30,494 nucleotides of DNA from the IMG/VR virus record IMGVR_UViG_3300032223_000748, positions 1 through 30,494 of that record, one strand, 5' to 3'. The notes under the pieces are model-generated. The model did not search any database, was not told the DNA's origin, and was given only the letters and a program-made list of their open reading frames with translations. Position 1 is the first letter of the stretch; each line of letters begins with the position of its first letter. The DNA is from a virus. The translations under genes and the position numbers were made by a program. This document shows positions 7,726 to 15,338 of this stretch, one piece after another.

Positions 7726-7920
7726 TTAAAGGTATTTTTTTTTGTCGTTTAGGTATTTGTGTTTGTGTTCGTCAGGTATTCGGTTGAAAAAATCTTTGAA
7801 AATTATGTTGATTCCTTCGCTTACGCCCAATTGGTTAACCGATACAAACCCTTTAAACAACGCATCGTTTTTTGGTTTTAAATACCCACATACTTTGTTT
7901 TGATGCACCCGTTTTGCCAT
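7726..7920 (-). CDS. Small ribbon-helix-helix-like protein
   Basis: A 64-residue basic protein. I choose the ATG at 7920, which overlaps the TAA of the fibre gene (TAATG), over an upstream ATG inside that gene. A short strand (KVCGYLKP), a helix (NDALFKGFVSVNQLG) and a second helix (VSEGINIIFKDFFNRIP) give the order and spacing of Arc/CopG ribbon-helix-helix DNA-binding proteins. The protein ends in DKKKYL with the lysines encoded by A9. It could regulate late transcription, perhaps binding near the protease/capsid genes; function is inferred from shape only. Confidence 0.55.
   Translation of the reverse strand: MAKRVHQNKVCGYLKPKNDALFKGFVSVNQLGVSEGINIIFKDFFNRIPDEHKHKYLNDKKKYL
7735..7743 (-). 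other. A9 homopolymer, candidate second frameshift site
   Basis: Nine A on the minus strand (GACAAAAAAAAATAC) lie two codons before the stop of the small helix gene. A -1 slip opens 20 more codons, Pro-rich, ending at a TGA that overlaps the ATG of the protease gene. The run could instead be a simple mutation-prone tract. Confidence 0.35.
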
Positions 7921-8735
7921 TATGCAACTTTGAATGTTAACGTGCAACCAACTTTAAAATCGCCCGTTGTACTACCAATCATTTTAAAATACATTTTTGT
8001 CGGGGTCGCGGTGTCAACCAAAAAAATGGCTGGGTTGATTGTACCGCTATTACTTGCGCCAATGTTTGCAACACTACCAATCCAAATATCGTCTTGTACG
8101 TCGTTAATGGATGCGGTAAATGGCATGTCAAAAGTAAAACTACAACGATTCGCGTTGTATGCTGAAACATTGCCCGTTATAGTTAAATTGGCATGCAACA
8201 CATCGCCCATGCGTTTGTATTTCCAAATGATGTATGAAACCGTACATGTACCATTGCCCGCAACAATTGAACTTGCAACGTCGGTGTAATTCCAATTAAA
8301 AAATATCAAATTGCCATAATTAACGGTACCCGAACCACTCGCACCAGACGCAATGACAATTTTTTTGATTTCATGCACGTTGCGACTGACTGAATCGGTA
8401 AATACCACGGCGTCGGCATCCGTACCCGTGTAATATGTTGTCGTTATGGTACAAACGGGGACATTGCCACCGCTGGTTGTAAACGTTGTCGCGTCAACCA
8501 AATAAATTTCCCCATTGAAAAAGATTGCGCCCGCGCTTATGTTATAAGAGGAACCCGACCCGCTATTTAAACACCCATAAAGTACGTACCCCTTTGTTGT
8601 GTCATACGTACCAACAACGCCACGCGTTAAATAGTCAATGACTTCACGATACGCCAATTGTACGTGTTTCAATGCACCCGATTTCATCGGCATACCCACG
8701 CCCGTTGTTATGTTGGTTAAATTTAAATTCCTCAT
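7920..8735 (-). CDS. Tail fibre / receptor-binding-like protein
   Basis: A 271-residue Gly/Ser/Thr-rich beta protein. The start (MRNLNLTNITTGVGMPMKSGALKHVQLAYREVI) is a helical attachment-like region. The middle contains typical trimeric fibre features (SYNISAGAIFFNGEIYLVDATTF, about 65-90). The last 100 residues (WKYKRMGDVLHANLTITGNV ... CTLTFKVA) have the same plan as the C-terminus of the large protein at 26662-29094. It follows baseplate J-like and baseplate wedge-like genes, so it is likely attached to the baseplate. No signal peptide is present, unlike the large fibre-like protein. Confidence 0.7.
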   Translation of the reverse strand: MRNLNLTNITTGVGMPMKSGALKHVQLAYREVIDYLTRGVVGTYDTTKGYVLYGCLNSGSGSSYNISAGAIFFNGEIYLVDATTFTTSGGNVPVCTITTTYYTGTDADAVVFTDSVSRNVHEIKKIVIASGASGSGTVNYGNLIFFNWNYTDVASSIVAGNGTCTVSYIIWKYKRMGDVLHANLTITGNVSAYNANRCSFTFDMPFTASINDVQDDIWIGSVANIGASNSGTINPAIFLVDTATPTKMYFKMIGSTTGDFKVGCTLTFKVA

Positions 8736-8736
8736 G

Positions 8737-9450
8737 TTAGTATGTTTCTATGTTATAAGTTAGGCCAATTGTGTTGTATCTATCTACAAAATTTCGAATA
8801 ATCTTATCAATCAAAATCGGGTCACCGCTTGCGTCAATTTGATAATACACGGACGATTTTACCATAATTGTAAAATTGTAAAACACGTTAAATGTGTAAT
8901 CGTCAATGATTACCTCGTTTGATCCACCCGCGTAACTAATACTACTTTGCGCCTCGGTATATCCCAAAATAAAAACGCTGGTGACCATTGAATTTTTGAC
9001 AATGTAAATGTCGCTTAATGATGGCGGTTGTCTAAATACAGCCCCCGCCCTTGAAAAACGTTTGTTCATTGCGTATTCTAATACCAATTTGTTAGCGTTG
9101 AACATTACGCGTTCATCAACTCCAATAAAATTGTCTTGTATTTTAACCCAATCGGACGACGTCGGTACGCTAATATTCCCATCAATTAAGCTAACGTAAA
9201 CGGCTTCACCATACAATACGGGGTTGTTTATTGAATATCCCGACCCACCCGCGTAACCAGCTTCCCAATTTGCAACATATTGCATATTGTAATATTCAAT
9301 ACCTGTTTTGTAGTATGTAAATATTTGGTCGCGTAAATATTTCAATTGCCCGTACATGGCACGAACCCAACTAACTTGTTTTTCCGTCCGTTTGTCAGGC
9401 GGTAACAACTCAATTGCTTTTTGGTCGTATGAAATATTGTAAATACTCAT
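8737..9450 (-). CDS. Baseplate-associated protein with a carbohydrate-module-like segment
   Basis: A 237-residue protein starting inside the baseplate J-like gene end. The N-terminus (ELLPPDKRTEKQVSWVRAMYGQLKYLRDQIF) is helical and recalls tail protein I/gp48-like wedge proteins, which follow J in Mu and P2. Residues about 70-105 read YSINNPVLYGEAVYVSL...TSSDWVKI, a pattern like chitin-binding CBM5/12 modules (YxxGxxV...YxxxxxN...W). The remainder is mixed strands and ends near a helical region (KIIRNFVDRYN). Probably links J to the fibre; the exact family is not certain. Confidence 0.6.
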   Translation of the reverse strand: MSIYNISYDQKAIELLPPDKRTEKQVSWVRAMYGQLKYLRDQIFTYYKTGIEYYNMQYVANWEAGYAGGSGYSINNPVLYGEAVYVSLIDGNISVPTSSDWVKIQDNFIGVDERVMFNANKLVLEYAMNKRFSRAGAVFRQPPSLSDIYIVKNSMVTSVFILGYTEAQSSISYAGGSNEVIIDDYTFNVFYNFTIMVKSSVYYQIDASGDPILIDKIIRNFVDRYNTIGLTYNIETY

Positions 9451-10292
9451 TCGGATATGAATGTTAATGTGTCTGTCAATGTATTGCCCGATGTCGTTTC
9501 GCCTACTATGTAACCACTAACCGTCGCCCACAATCGACCAACCAATGTTTCGTTTTGCACTAAATATGTGGCCGAACTCAAAGGGGTCGCGTCGTTTCTC
9601 GCCTTTACGTTGTTTAATACTACGTCATTTACACCCGTTACCGACCTAATGGCAAACTCCAAATCTAACAATTTGACAACGCCATCAAATGGGATGGTCG
9701 CCAAATAATTGTCGATTGCTGAAATAACGGCATCCGAAATGCCAACGGTGTACATACCATTGTAATAAATGGTAGCATCAATGTAAATTTTATCGCTTGC
9801 CGTACTACTCACAATGTAATTGATTCCCGCCACGCCTATTATGTCCACATAACTTTGCAATGCCGACAATTCGCCCGATGCCAATGCTTCGGGAGGGTTA
9901 TTTTTTGCGACTTTAATTAACACCGCGTTGTTGATGTTGCTTTTAACCGAACAACGTGATACAATGCGCAAATCGGCATTGACAACGGGATATTGTGGCA
10001 CTAAATCAATCAATTGTACAACTTGGGGATCGGTCGCGCTGTATTGAAATTTCAAAACCTTGTCTTGTACCCATTGCGCCGTTTGTGGTGCGGACAATGA
10101 CACGGTTGTTTCAACTTCCGTTTTAAATATGTCCAACAATTGTTCCAACAACGCAATCGCGGACGCGGTCACCCATGTCCACAAACGCCAAATGGCGCGA
10201 CGGCTGGTATTGTTTGTCAACGTCACCAATTCGGGTTGGCTTGCGACGTCTGTTATTATTGCTTTTTGTATTTCGTCAACTGACCTTGCCAT
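9447..10292 (-). CDS. Baseplate J-like wedge protein
   Basis: A 281-residue protein. The N-terminus is helical (IWRLWTWVTASAIALLEQLLDIFKTEVETTV). The C-terminal third holds the signature region of baseplate J-like proteins: AVISAIDNYLATIPFDGVVKLLDLEFAIRSVTGVNDVVLNNVKAR (about residues 185-230). It would be a wedge component joining the hub to the periphery. It is somewhat shorter than Mu gp47 or P2 gpJ. Its position, amid head genes and upstream of the protease and capsid genes, is unusual. Confidence 0.8.
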   Translation of the reverse strand: MARSVDEIQKAIITDVASQPELVTLTNNTSRRAIWRLWTWVTASAIALLEQLLDIFKTEVETTVSLSAPQTAQWVQDKVLKFQYSATDPQVVQLIDLVPQYPVVNADLRIVSRCSVKSNINNAVLIKVAKNNPPEALASGELSALQSYVDIIGVAGINYIVSSTASDKIYIDATIYYNGMYTVGISDAVISAIDNYLATIPFDGVVKLLDLEFAIRSVTGVNDVVLNNVKARNDATPLSSATYLVQNETLVGRLWATVSGYIVGETTSGNTLTDTLTFISE

Positions 10293-10293
10293 G

Positions 10294-10722
10294 TTATACG
10301 CTGTATTGATTTGTTAAATACCAATTGCCATCTATTGCGGTAAATTTCCAACATGAATACGCCATAATTGATGTCACATCATTTCCATCTAATGATTTGG
10401 GGCGTCCGCTTGTGCCTTGTTGTATGTTAGCTGGGGAATCGGCCGTATTTACTATGGTTATTTCGCAACCTCCAAACAATGATGCGTCGGGAAATAATAT
10501 GCCATTTGATGGCGACGATGCCACAAAATAAACGCCCGCATTTTGTATTGTGAAATTGTCGTTGTCCAAATCCATGCCCGTTGCAAATCCCGAATTGGAA
10601 ATACTATCAATTATGTCGGTTAATGCTGAACCAATGCGATTGGCGGTGTTTGCGCCCTTTTGCGTTTCGTTCTTTATCGTGTTTATTTCCGCAATTAATG
10701 CGGTGCGGTCTTTAATTGCCAT
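10294..10722 (-). CDS. Unknown virion-associated protein, fibre-like
   Basis: A 142-residue protein. The N-terminal 45 residues are a polar helix (MAIKDRTALIAEINTIKNETQKGANTANRIGSALTDIIDSI), similar to helices that open many Bacteroidota phage tail proteins. The rest is beta-rich with Gly/Ser/Asn, ending SCWKFTAIDGNWYLTNQY, like a small knob domain. It overlaps the upstream gene end and sits just before baseplate J. It may be a trimeric accessory fibre. No firm family. Confidence 0.55.
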   Translation of the reverse strand: MAIKDRTALIAEINTIKNETQKGANTANRIGSALTDIIDSISNSGFATGMDLDNDNFTIQNAGVYFVASSPSNGILFPDASLFGGCEITIVNTADSPANIQQGTSGRPKSLDGNDVTSIMAYSCWKFTAIDGNWYLTNQYSV

Positions 10723-11281
10723 AAAATTGGAATGAATTATCGAATGTATTGTCGAATTTGTCGAACAAATTTACGTAATCAATCACAACATTTGTTTCTA
10801 TTGTTTCAATTACCCCCGTTTCGGTTGGTATTTGTGCGTCAAAACTTCCCACGCTATCAACAAACGCACATGAAAAATCGATTGTGTAATGATACAAATT
10901 TGTATGCGAATAATCTTGTGACTCACTAATTTTCATCATTGAACTTCCCCCCGTGGGTTGAAAATTGTTGAATTTGTTAATGACGGCATCCCTAAACGTA
11001 AACACGTTAACGTTTTCCTCAAAATTACCACTTCCCGCGTCGTATTCCTCATGTCCTATGTGTATGCGTATGATAATATCCCCGACCGAATACCCGCCCC
11101 CGATGGCAACAAATGGGTTGGGCGAAATGATTTCAACAAATGCGCATGGGAATGGGAATACGTATGTGTCCCCGTTGGCTAATTGCGTCAATTGGTCGTT
11201 CCAAATGTGAACGAACTTAAACGATTGTATTTCCCTCAATCGACCCAATAAACTACTAAACAACGCGCCTACATTTGCCAT
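10712..11281 (-). CDS. Mu gp37-like neck protein (probable tail terminator)
   Basis: A 189-residue alpha/beta protein. A start helix (ALFSSLLGRLREI) is followed by strands (CAFVEIISP, DIIIRIHIGHEEYDAG) and a later strand (LYHYTIDFSCAFVDS). It lies directly after the gpG-like gene, as the gp37-like proteins do in Mu-type phages. The order suggests a tail terminator or neck protein that closes the tube at the head side. Similarity is weak by eye, so position carries much of the call. Confidence 0.55.
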   Translation of the reverse strand: MANVGALFSSLLGRLREIQSFKFVHIWNDQLTQLANGDTYVFPFPCAFVEIISPNPFVAIGGGYSVGDIIIRIHIGHEEYDAGSGNFEENVNVFTFRDAVINKFNNFQPTGGSSMMKISESQDYSHTNLYHYTIDFSCAFVDSVGSFDAQIPTETGVIETIETNVVIDYVNLFDKFDNTFDNSFQFYGN

Positions 11282-11682
11282 ATCTTTTCACTTAAAATTT
11301 CAAATTTTTGCATCAATTGTATGTTCAATTCTTTACTATATCCCATAAACGGACGCGCTGGCATTTTGCCCGTTCCTTCATTCAAATACTTGGGGTATTG
11401 TTCACCCTTTGGCATGTTGACCTCAAATACAACCTTTTTGTCGGTCACCGTTTTCAATGAATTGTTAACCGCTTTTCTCAATGTTCCCGTCCTGACCAAT
11501 ATTGCTTTGCCTTGTGTTTTCTTTGTTTCCGTTTTTCGCTTTGCCCAACTTGTCCCGTCAAATCCTTGGCGTTTCCACGATCCAACAAAATAGTTTTTAG
11601 CAACCATGGCCAATTGTTCCATGATTTTTTTGTTTTTTTCTGGTATGGCGAACCTTATTCGGTCAAAATTAAACTTGCTCAT
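11269..11682 (-). CDS. Virion morphogenesis protein, Mu gpG / P2 gpS-like
   Basis: A 137-residue basic protein. The features of the gpG/gpS family are visible: an N-terminal amphipathic helix, the sequence WKRQGFDGTSWAKRKTETKK (about 36-55), the ILVRTGTLRKAV motif (61-72), and a C-terminal PKYLNEGTGKMPARPFMGYS segment (about 97-116) where ARPFMG is a hallmark. These proteins act in tail completion or head-tail joining. It overlaps both neighbours by about 13 bases. Confidence 0.8.
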   Translation of the reverse strand: MSKFNFDRIRFAIPEKNKKIMEQLAMVAKNYFVGSWKRQGFDGTSWAKRKTETKKTQGKAILVRTGTLRKAVNNSLKTVTDKKVVFEVNMPKGEQYPKYLNEGTGKMPARPFMGYSKELNIQLMQKFEILSEKIWQM

Positions 11683-11938
11683 AATATTCTAATACGATGT
11701 TTTTACTTTGAAATTTTGTACCCTTTTCAATATTAACACCATCGAATTGCATTAATTCGCCTTCCATCAAAGGTCTATCAATTAACGTTTGCACCCCGCT
11801 TTTGTACCACTCATAATACATTGGATGCAAATGCAACGCCTTTAATGGTTCAAAATTGGCACGTGCGCATGAAATAATATTGGCACATTGGTCAATTGCC
11901 GTGTTGTGTGACCGTTCAAATTTATTAAAATCGTACAT
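11669..11938 (-). CDS. Small unknown protein in the head-neck block
   Basis: An 89-residue protein with a helical N-terminal half (NTAIDQCANIISCARANFEPLKALHLHPMYYEWYKSG) and a short beta end. It is packed between the ferritin-like and gpG-like genes with an overlap at its end. Three Cys and several His are present but no clear metal-binding spacing. Function is unknown; co-transcription suggests a structural or assembly role. Confidence 0.6.
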   Translation of the reverse strand: MYDFNKFERSHNTAIDQCANIISCARANFEPLKALHLHPMYYEWYKSGVQTLIDRPLMEGELMQFDGVNIEKGTKFQSKNIVLEYYEQV

Positions 11939-11939
11939 A

Positions 11940-12302
11940 TTATTTGAGGGTTAAAAGGTACAATGTGTGGTTAATCAATCCCGTCATGTCAGCCAATATG
12001 TTTTCCAAATCCTTGTCAATAGATGGAACAATTATTGTCGTATTGGCTTCACGTACAACGCCCCGCAATTCAACCAAATATTTCGTACAATCAATATCGT
12101 TGTTGAAATCAATGTTGATTTCGCCCAATACACGACCATATACACCCGTATACGTTTCAATGAAGGTATCAACTAAATCAATCCAGCCGTCGTAAAATTT
12201 GCCTAATGCTTTGTGTTGTGAATACGATGTTGTATTCCAATGCGCAAAATGTATTACGTCACGCGCTTCAAATGCCTTTTGTAAAAAATCAATCGGTTTC
12301 AT
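11940..12302 (-). CDS. Ferritin-like four-helix protein (DUF5856-like)
   Basis: I choose the ATG at 12302 (MKPIDFLQKAFEARD), preceded by caataccaaaaacgg, not the upstream ATG that would overlap the gpF-like gene by over 100 bases. The resulting 120-residue helical protein has IHFAHWNTTSYSQHKALGKFYDGWIDLVDTFIE, the pattern of DUF5856 and Dps/ferritin-like phage proteins, with His, His, Asp and Glu spaced as in a metal site. It sits between gpF-like and gpG-like genes. Role unknown; iron storage or a purely structural four-helix bundle are both possible. Confidence 0.65.
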   Translation of the reverse strand: MKPIDFLQKAFEARDVIHFAHWNTTSYSQHKALGKFYDGWIDLVDTFIETYTGVYGRVLGEINIDFNNDIDCTKYLVELRGVVREANTTIIVPSIDKDLENILADMTGLINHTLYLLTLK

Positions 12303-13095
12303 CCGTTTTTGGTATTGGTAGGTTAAAATTTTCTTTCGCCAAATCTTTGTGCTTTGGGTCAACTTCAAAATATGGATGGTCGTCCTTGAATACGTAACCA
12401 TCCTTTCCCGCGTTCATTTTAAAAACGTCTTGCATTTTGTCGTCTGTCTTATCGGCTAATTCGTCGGCCTCTTTTTCGGTCGTAATTTCTACGTCTTCAA
12501 ATTTACTTACTTGTAACAATAAACAACGGCAATTGAAATGATTTGGAGGGGTAAATTTATTCCAAAAAGGGTCATCGACGGGTAAGGTCACGCCCTCCAA
12601 TGGGGCGCAAATATCCGACGTTCTTTCGTCCTCAATTGCACTATATTGTAAATAGGGAAATTCTTGTTTTGTTTTTTCAATTTCAACCCAATGTTGTGCG
12701 GCCATCCCTTGCGAAATTGCTGTGTTGTACTCCGTTTCCAACCATGTTTCGTTGTATGTATCGTACACCTCCAACGCCTTTTCTTTGAAATCTTTAAACG
12801 ATTCCGATTCGGTCAACAATTCATTCATTTTCAAAATGTCCTGCATTTCACGAACTTGTTGATACGTTTTAGCCGCTGAAAACATGTAAATATTCTCACG
12901 CATTTCGTTCAACAATTCGTAATCAATGCCCCCCACTTTAAATTCGGACAAGCTATTGCCGTACCCATCGTACAATCCCGATTTTAATTTGTCGGCAATG
13001 GCATGGTATAAATCAATGGGCAAATTGTCAACGGTTATGTCGCCGTTGAAAACCTTTTCAATAAATTCGTCGATTTGTTTATCGGTATATTTCAT
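12289..13095 (-). CDS. Mu gpF-like head morphogenesis protein
   Basis: A 268-residue protein following the portal, as gpF (gp30) follows gp29 in Mu. The centre is helical (TYNETWLETEYNTAISQGMAAQHW, about 110-135). The diagnostic end of the Phage_Mu_F domain follows: YSAIEDERTSDICAPLEGVTLPVDDPFWNKFTPPNHFNCRC (about 150-192), with the conserved D-R-T-x-x-C and PPxHFxCRC parts intact. The C-terminus is acidic. A minor head protein likely located at the portal and involved in prohead assembly or DNA injection. Confidence 0.9.
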   Translation of the reverse strand: MKYTDKQIDEFIEKVFNGDITVDNLPIDLYHAIADKLKSGLYDGYGNSLSEFKVGGIDYELLNEMRENIYMFSAAKTYQQVREMQDILKMNELLTESESFKDFKEKALEVYDTYNETWLETEYNTAISQGMAAQHWVEIEKTKQEFPYLQYSAIEDERTSDICAPLEGVTLPVDDPFWNKFTPPNHFNCRCLLLQVSKFEDVEITTEKEADELADKTDDKMQDVFKMNAGKDGYVFKDDHPYFEVDPKHKDLAKENFNLPIPKTDETD

Positions 13096-14425
13096 TCAAT
13101 TTGTTGCGTACTTTGTTAGATATACCCAAATTTGGCGATTGTTGTGCTGGCATTTGTTGTATCACCTTTGTTGGAATCCCCGTGCGTTCCTCAAAATATT
13201 CCGCGTCCATTTGCAATCCTGCGTTTTTCATTACTTGTGCGATTTCGGCCGTGGCTTTGTTGCTGGCATCTTCACGCGCCCGCATGGCTTCGCGTTCCTC
13301 GTCGTTTTTGATTTCAAAATATAAGTCGTCGGGTATGTATATTCCCATTTCGCGCAAACGTGGCAACAATTCCGTGTTAATATTATTCTCTAAAAACCGC
13401 GTATCAACGGTTTGTATATCCATTAATGATTGACTCACGGGGCTGTCTTGCCCTTGCGTTGCCCCCAATTTGCCCGTCGTGCTATCCAATGCGTCAGCAT
13501 GACCCAACAAAATTTTGCTAATCTTTTTTTCGCAACGGGTTTCTAAACTTTCGTATATCTTAAAACCAGCACCATTCATTGAACTTTCAACCAATTCCAA
13601 TTCATCGGTTGGGTCTAACAAAATGTACCCCGCCGATCCCATTTGTGCCAATGCCTTTTCAAACAATGCGCGTTCGTCTTCATTGGTTTTTGTTGTGGTT
13701 GCTTTACGAATTGGCATGCCGTACAACTCGGCCGCGTCCATGTTAAAACCCATGGTATTACGGCAAATGATTTCGTACATGGCAACTTTGTACAATAGAC
13801 CATACCCACACAAAGAAATACCAACCTCCGTTGGGGTTTTTACCCATACGTTCCACAATCGGTACGGGTCGTCCATGAATTGCGCACCGCTTAACGCGTA
13901 CACGTATGACGTAACGTTTAGGCGGTCGGGGGATATATTGAAACGACGTATTGTTGTCAATTGCGGGAACTCGTCATTGACAAGGTCGCCCATTGAAATT
14001 AACGAATATCCAAAAAATTGTGCGTCCAATACGTAATTGCAATACAATTTGAACCAATCCTTTTTTAATATAGCGGTGTATTGTTCGTTTTCCTCACCCT
14101 CGGCGTTGCACAATTTGAAATCTTTTAACAACGTCAAATTTTTACGCCTTGACATACACGCGGAAACGTGACCATTTAAAATCGTGTCCAAATACAAACG
14201 TTGCATACGCACACGATGCGGATACCATGCCTGTTCGGCTTCGCCTACGGCTTCACGCCATAACTGAATATCGTGACGAATACGTTGCAATTGTACGGGC
14301 GTGATGTACGACCTCAAATTGCGTTCGGGGTTCTTTATGTTTCGCCAATCGCTGGGGCGTTCTTGCGTCAACGGGTTATCGGGCGTAGGAAAAAGATAGT
14401 TTTTTATGTTTTGTAATACTCCCAT
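13079..14425 (-). CDS. Portal protein, Mu gp29-like (DUF935)
   Basis: A 448-residue protein forming the ring at the head vertex through which DNA is pumped. The N-terminal region (ITPVQLQRIRHDIQLWREAV), the block LDTILNGHVSACMSRRKNLTLL (about 78-99) and the C-terminal region (KISKILLGHADALDSTTGKLGATQGQDSPVSQSLMD) are typical of the Mu gp29/DUF935 portal family. The tail end contains a Pro/Gln-rich linker (VIQQMPAQQSPNLG). It overlaps the gpF-like gene by 17 bases, indicating coupled translation. Confidence 0.9.
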   Translation of the reverse strand: MGVLQNIKNYLFPTPDNPLTQERPSDWRNIKNPERNLRSYITPVQLQRIRHDIQLWREAVGEAEQAWYPHRVRMQRLYLDTILNGHVSACMSRRKNLTLLKDFKLCNAEGEENEQYTAILKKDWFKLYCNYVLDAQFFGYSLISMGDLVNDEFPQLTTIRRFNISPDRLNVTSYVYALSGAQFMDDPYRLWNVWVKTPTEVGISLCGYGLLYKVAMYEIICRNTMGFNMDAAELYGMPIRKATTTKTNEDERALFEKALAQMGSAGYILLDPTDELELVESSMNGAGFKIYESLETRCEKKISKILLGHADALDSTTGKLGATQGQDSPVSQSLMDIQTVDTRFLENNINTELLPRLREMGIYIPDDLYFEIKNDEEREAMRAREDASNKATAEIAQVMKNAGLQMDAEYFEERTGIPTKVIQQMPAQQSPNLGISNKVRNKLNEIYR

Positions 14426-14427
14426 TG

Positions 14428-15303
14428 TTAGTATGAATTTATTTGACGAATATAACCCCCAAATCGTATGCGATTACCTTGTTTTGGCTTAATTAGGGGC
14501 AAATTAGGTGTTACGCTACCCTCGGCGCACATTCTCAACCATGCAATCGCATCGTCGTAACGTTTAACCCGCAAATCGGGAATGTTACGGGGTGCAATGC
14601 GTGTGTGTAAATGATACAACACCATGTCGCAAAGATATAACACCATTTGCGGGTCGCGATTGTCGCCTTTGGTAAAAAATGTCGTGTCGTTCGGGTTTTC
14701 ATGCAAAACGGAATAAGGCGCACCAACTCCCCAATATTGTAACCCGCTTATTGGATCGTCGGGCGCAACGTTTGGCAATGGTAGGTCTTTAATTTCTCTA
14801 TATTGCAACGCGGTGTCATGGTCTAACACGGCCGTTTGCACCTTACATTGATACGTTTTGTTTTTCCAAAATACCATATCGCCTATGTTATACAATGCGC
14901 CGTATTCAAATTCGGGATATGGGGTGTTTACGTATGCCAATGTGTATTGTGCGCCAATCAATGACCAATCAGCTGGGATAAATGTACCTGTTGTGTTATT
15001 TATGCAAATGTACACGTCGCCATCGTAAAGGGTCAAATCGTTAATGACGTAATTGCTCGTCGATTGGTATTCGTCAGCATCAAAATAAAAACGTTCGAAC
15101 GCATAATACGTGCGGTTGTAATTAAAGGGCAACAAATTTTGGAACTCACGCGATATGTCGTATTTCTGTTTCAAATAGCTTTTCGCCTCGGCTTCGCCCG
15201 ACAATTGTGCGCGGTCGCGTATGGTTTCGTCGTTGTTGATTATTTGTTGTATGTTAACGTCTTGAATGTTAACCTGATAATCAATTGGGATAAGGTAGGC
15301 CAT
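14428..15303 (-). CDS. Head-tail connector, Mu gp36-like (DUF1320), with two inserted CBM-like modules
   Basis: The ATG at 15303 (MAYLIPIDYQ) is chosen because the upstream ATG at 15342 lies inside the terminase gene. The 291-residue product begins and ends like DUF1320 proteins: QLSGEAEAKSYLKQKYDISREF near the start and MVLYLCDMVLYHLHTRIAPRNIPDLRVKRYDDAIAWL near the end. Between them, at about 75-155, are two copies of a Y-x-G-D-x-x-Y/F pattern (LYDGDVYICINNTTG...PADWSLI and YNIGDMVFWKNKTYQC), like chitin-binding CBM5/12 modules. DUF1320 is usually near 140 residues, so the gene has roughly doubled. Confidence 0.75.
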   Translation of the reverse strand: MAYLIPIDYQVNIQDVNIQQIINNDETIRDRAQLSGEAEAKSYLKQKYDISREFQNLLPFNYNRTYYAFERFYFDADEYQSTSNYVINDLTLYDGDVYICINNTTGTFIPADWSLIGAQYTLAYVNTPYPEFEYGALYNIGDMVFWKNKTYQCKVQTAVLDHDTALQYREIKDLPLPNVAPDDPISGLQYWGVGAPYSVLHENPNDTTFFTKGDNRDPQMVLYLCDMVLYHLHTRIAPRNIPDLRVKRYDDAIAWLRMCAEGSVTPNLPLIKPKQGNRIRFGGYIRQINSY

Positions 15304-15338
15304 CCGATATTGTTTTACTTTCAAAATTAGGCAAATTA

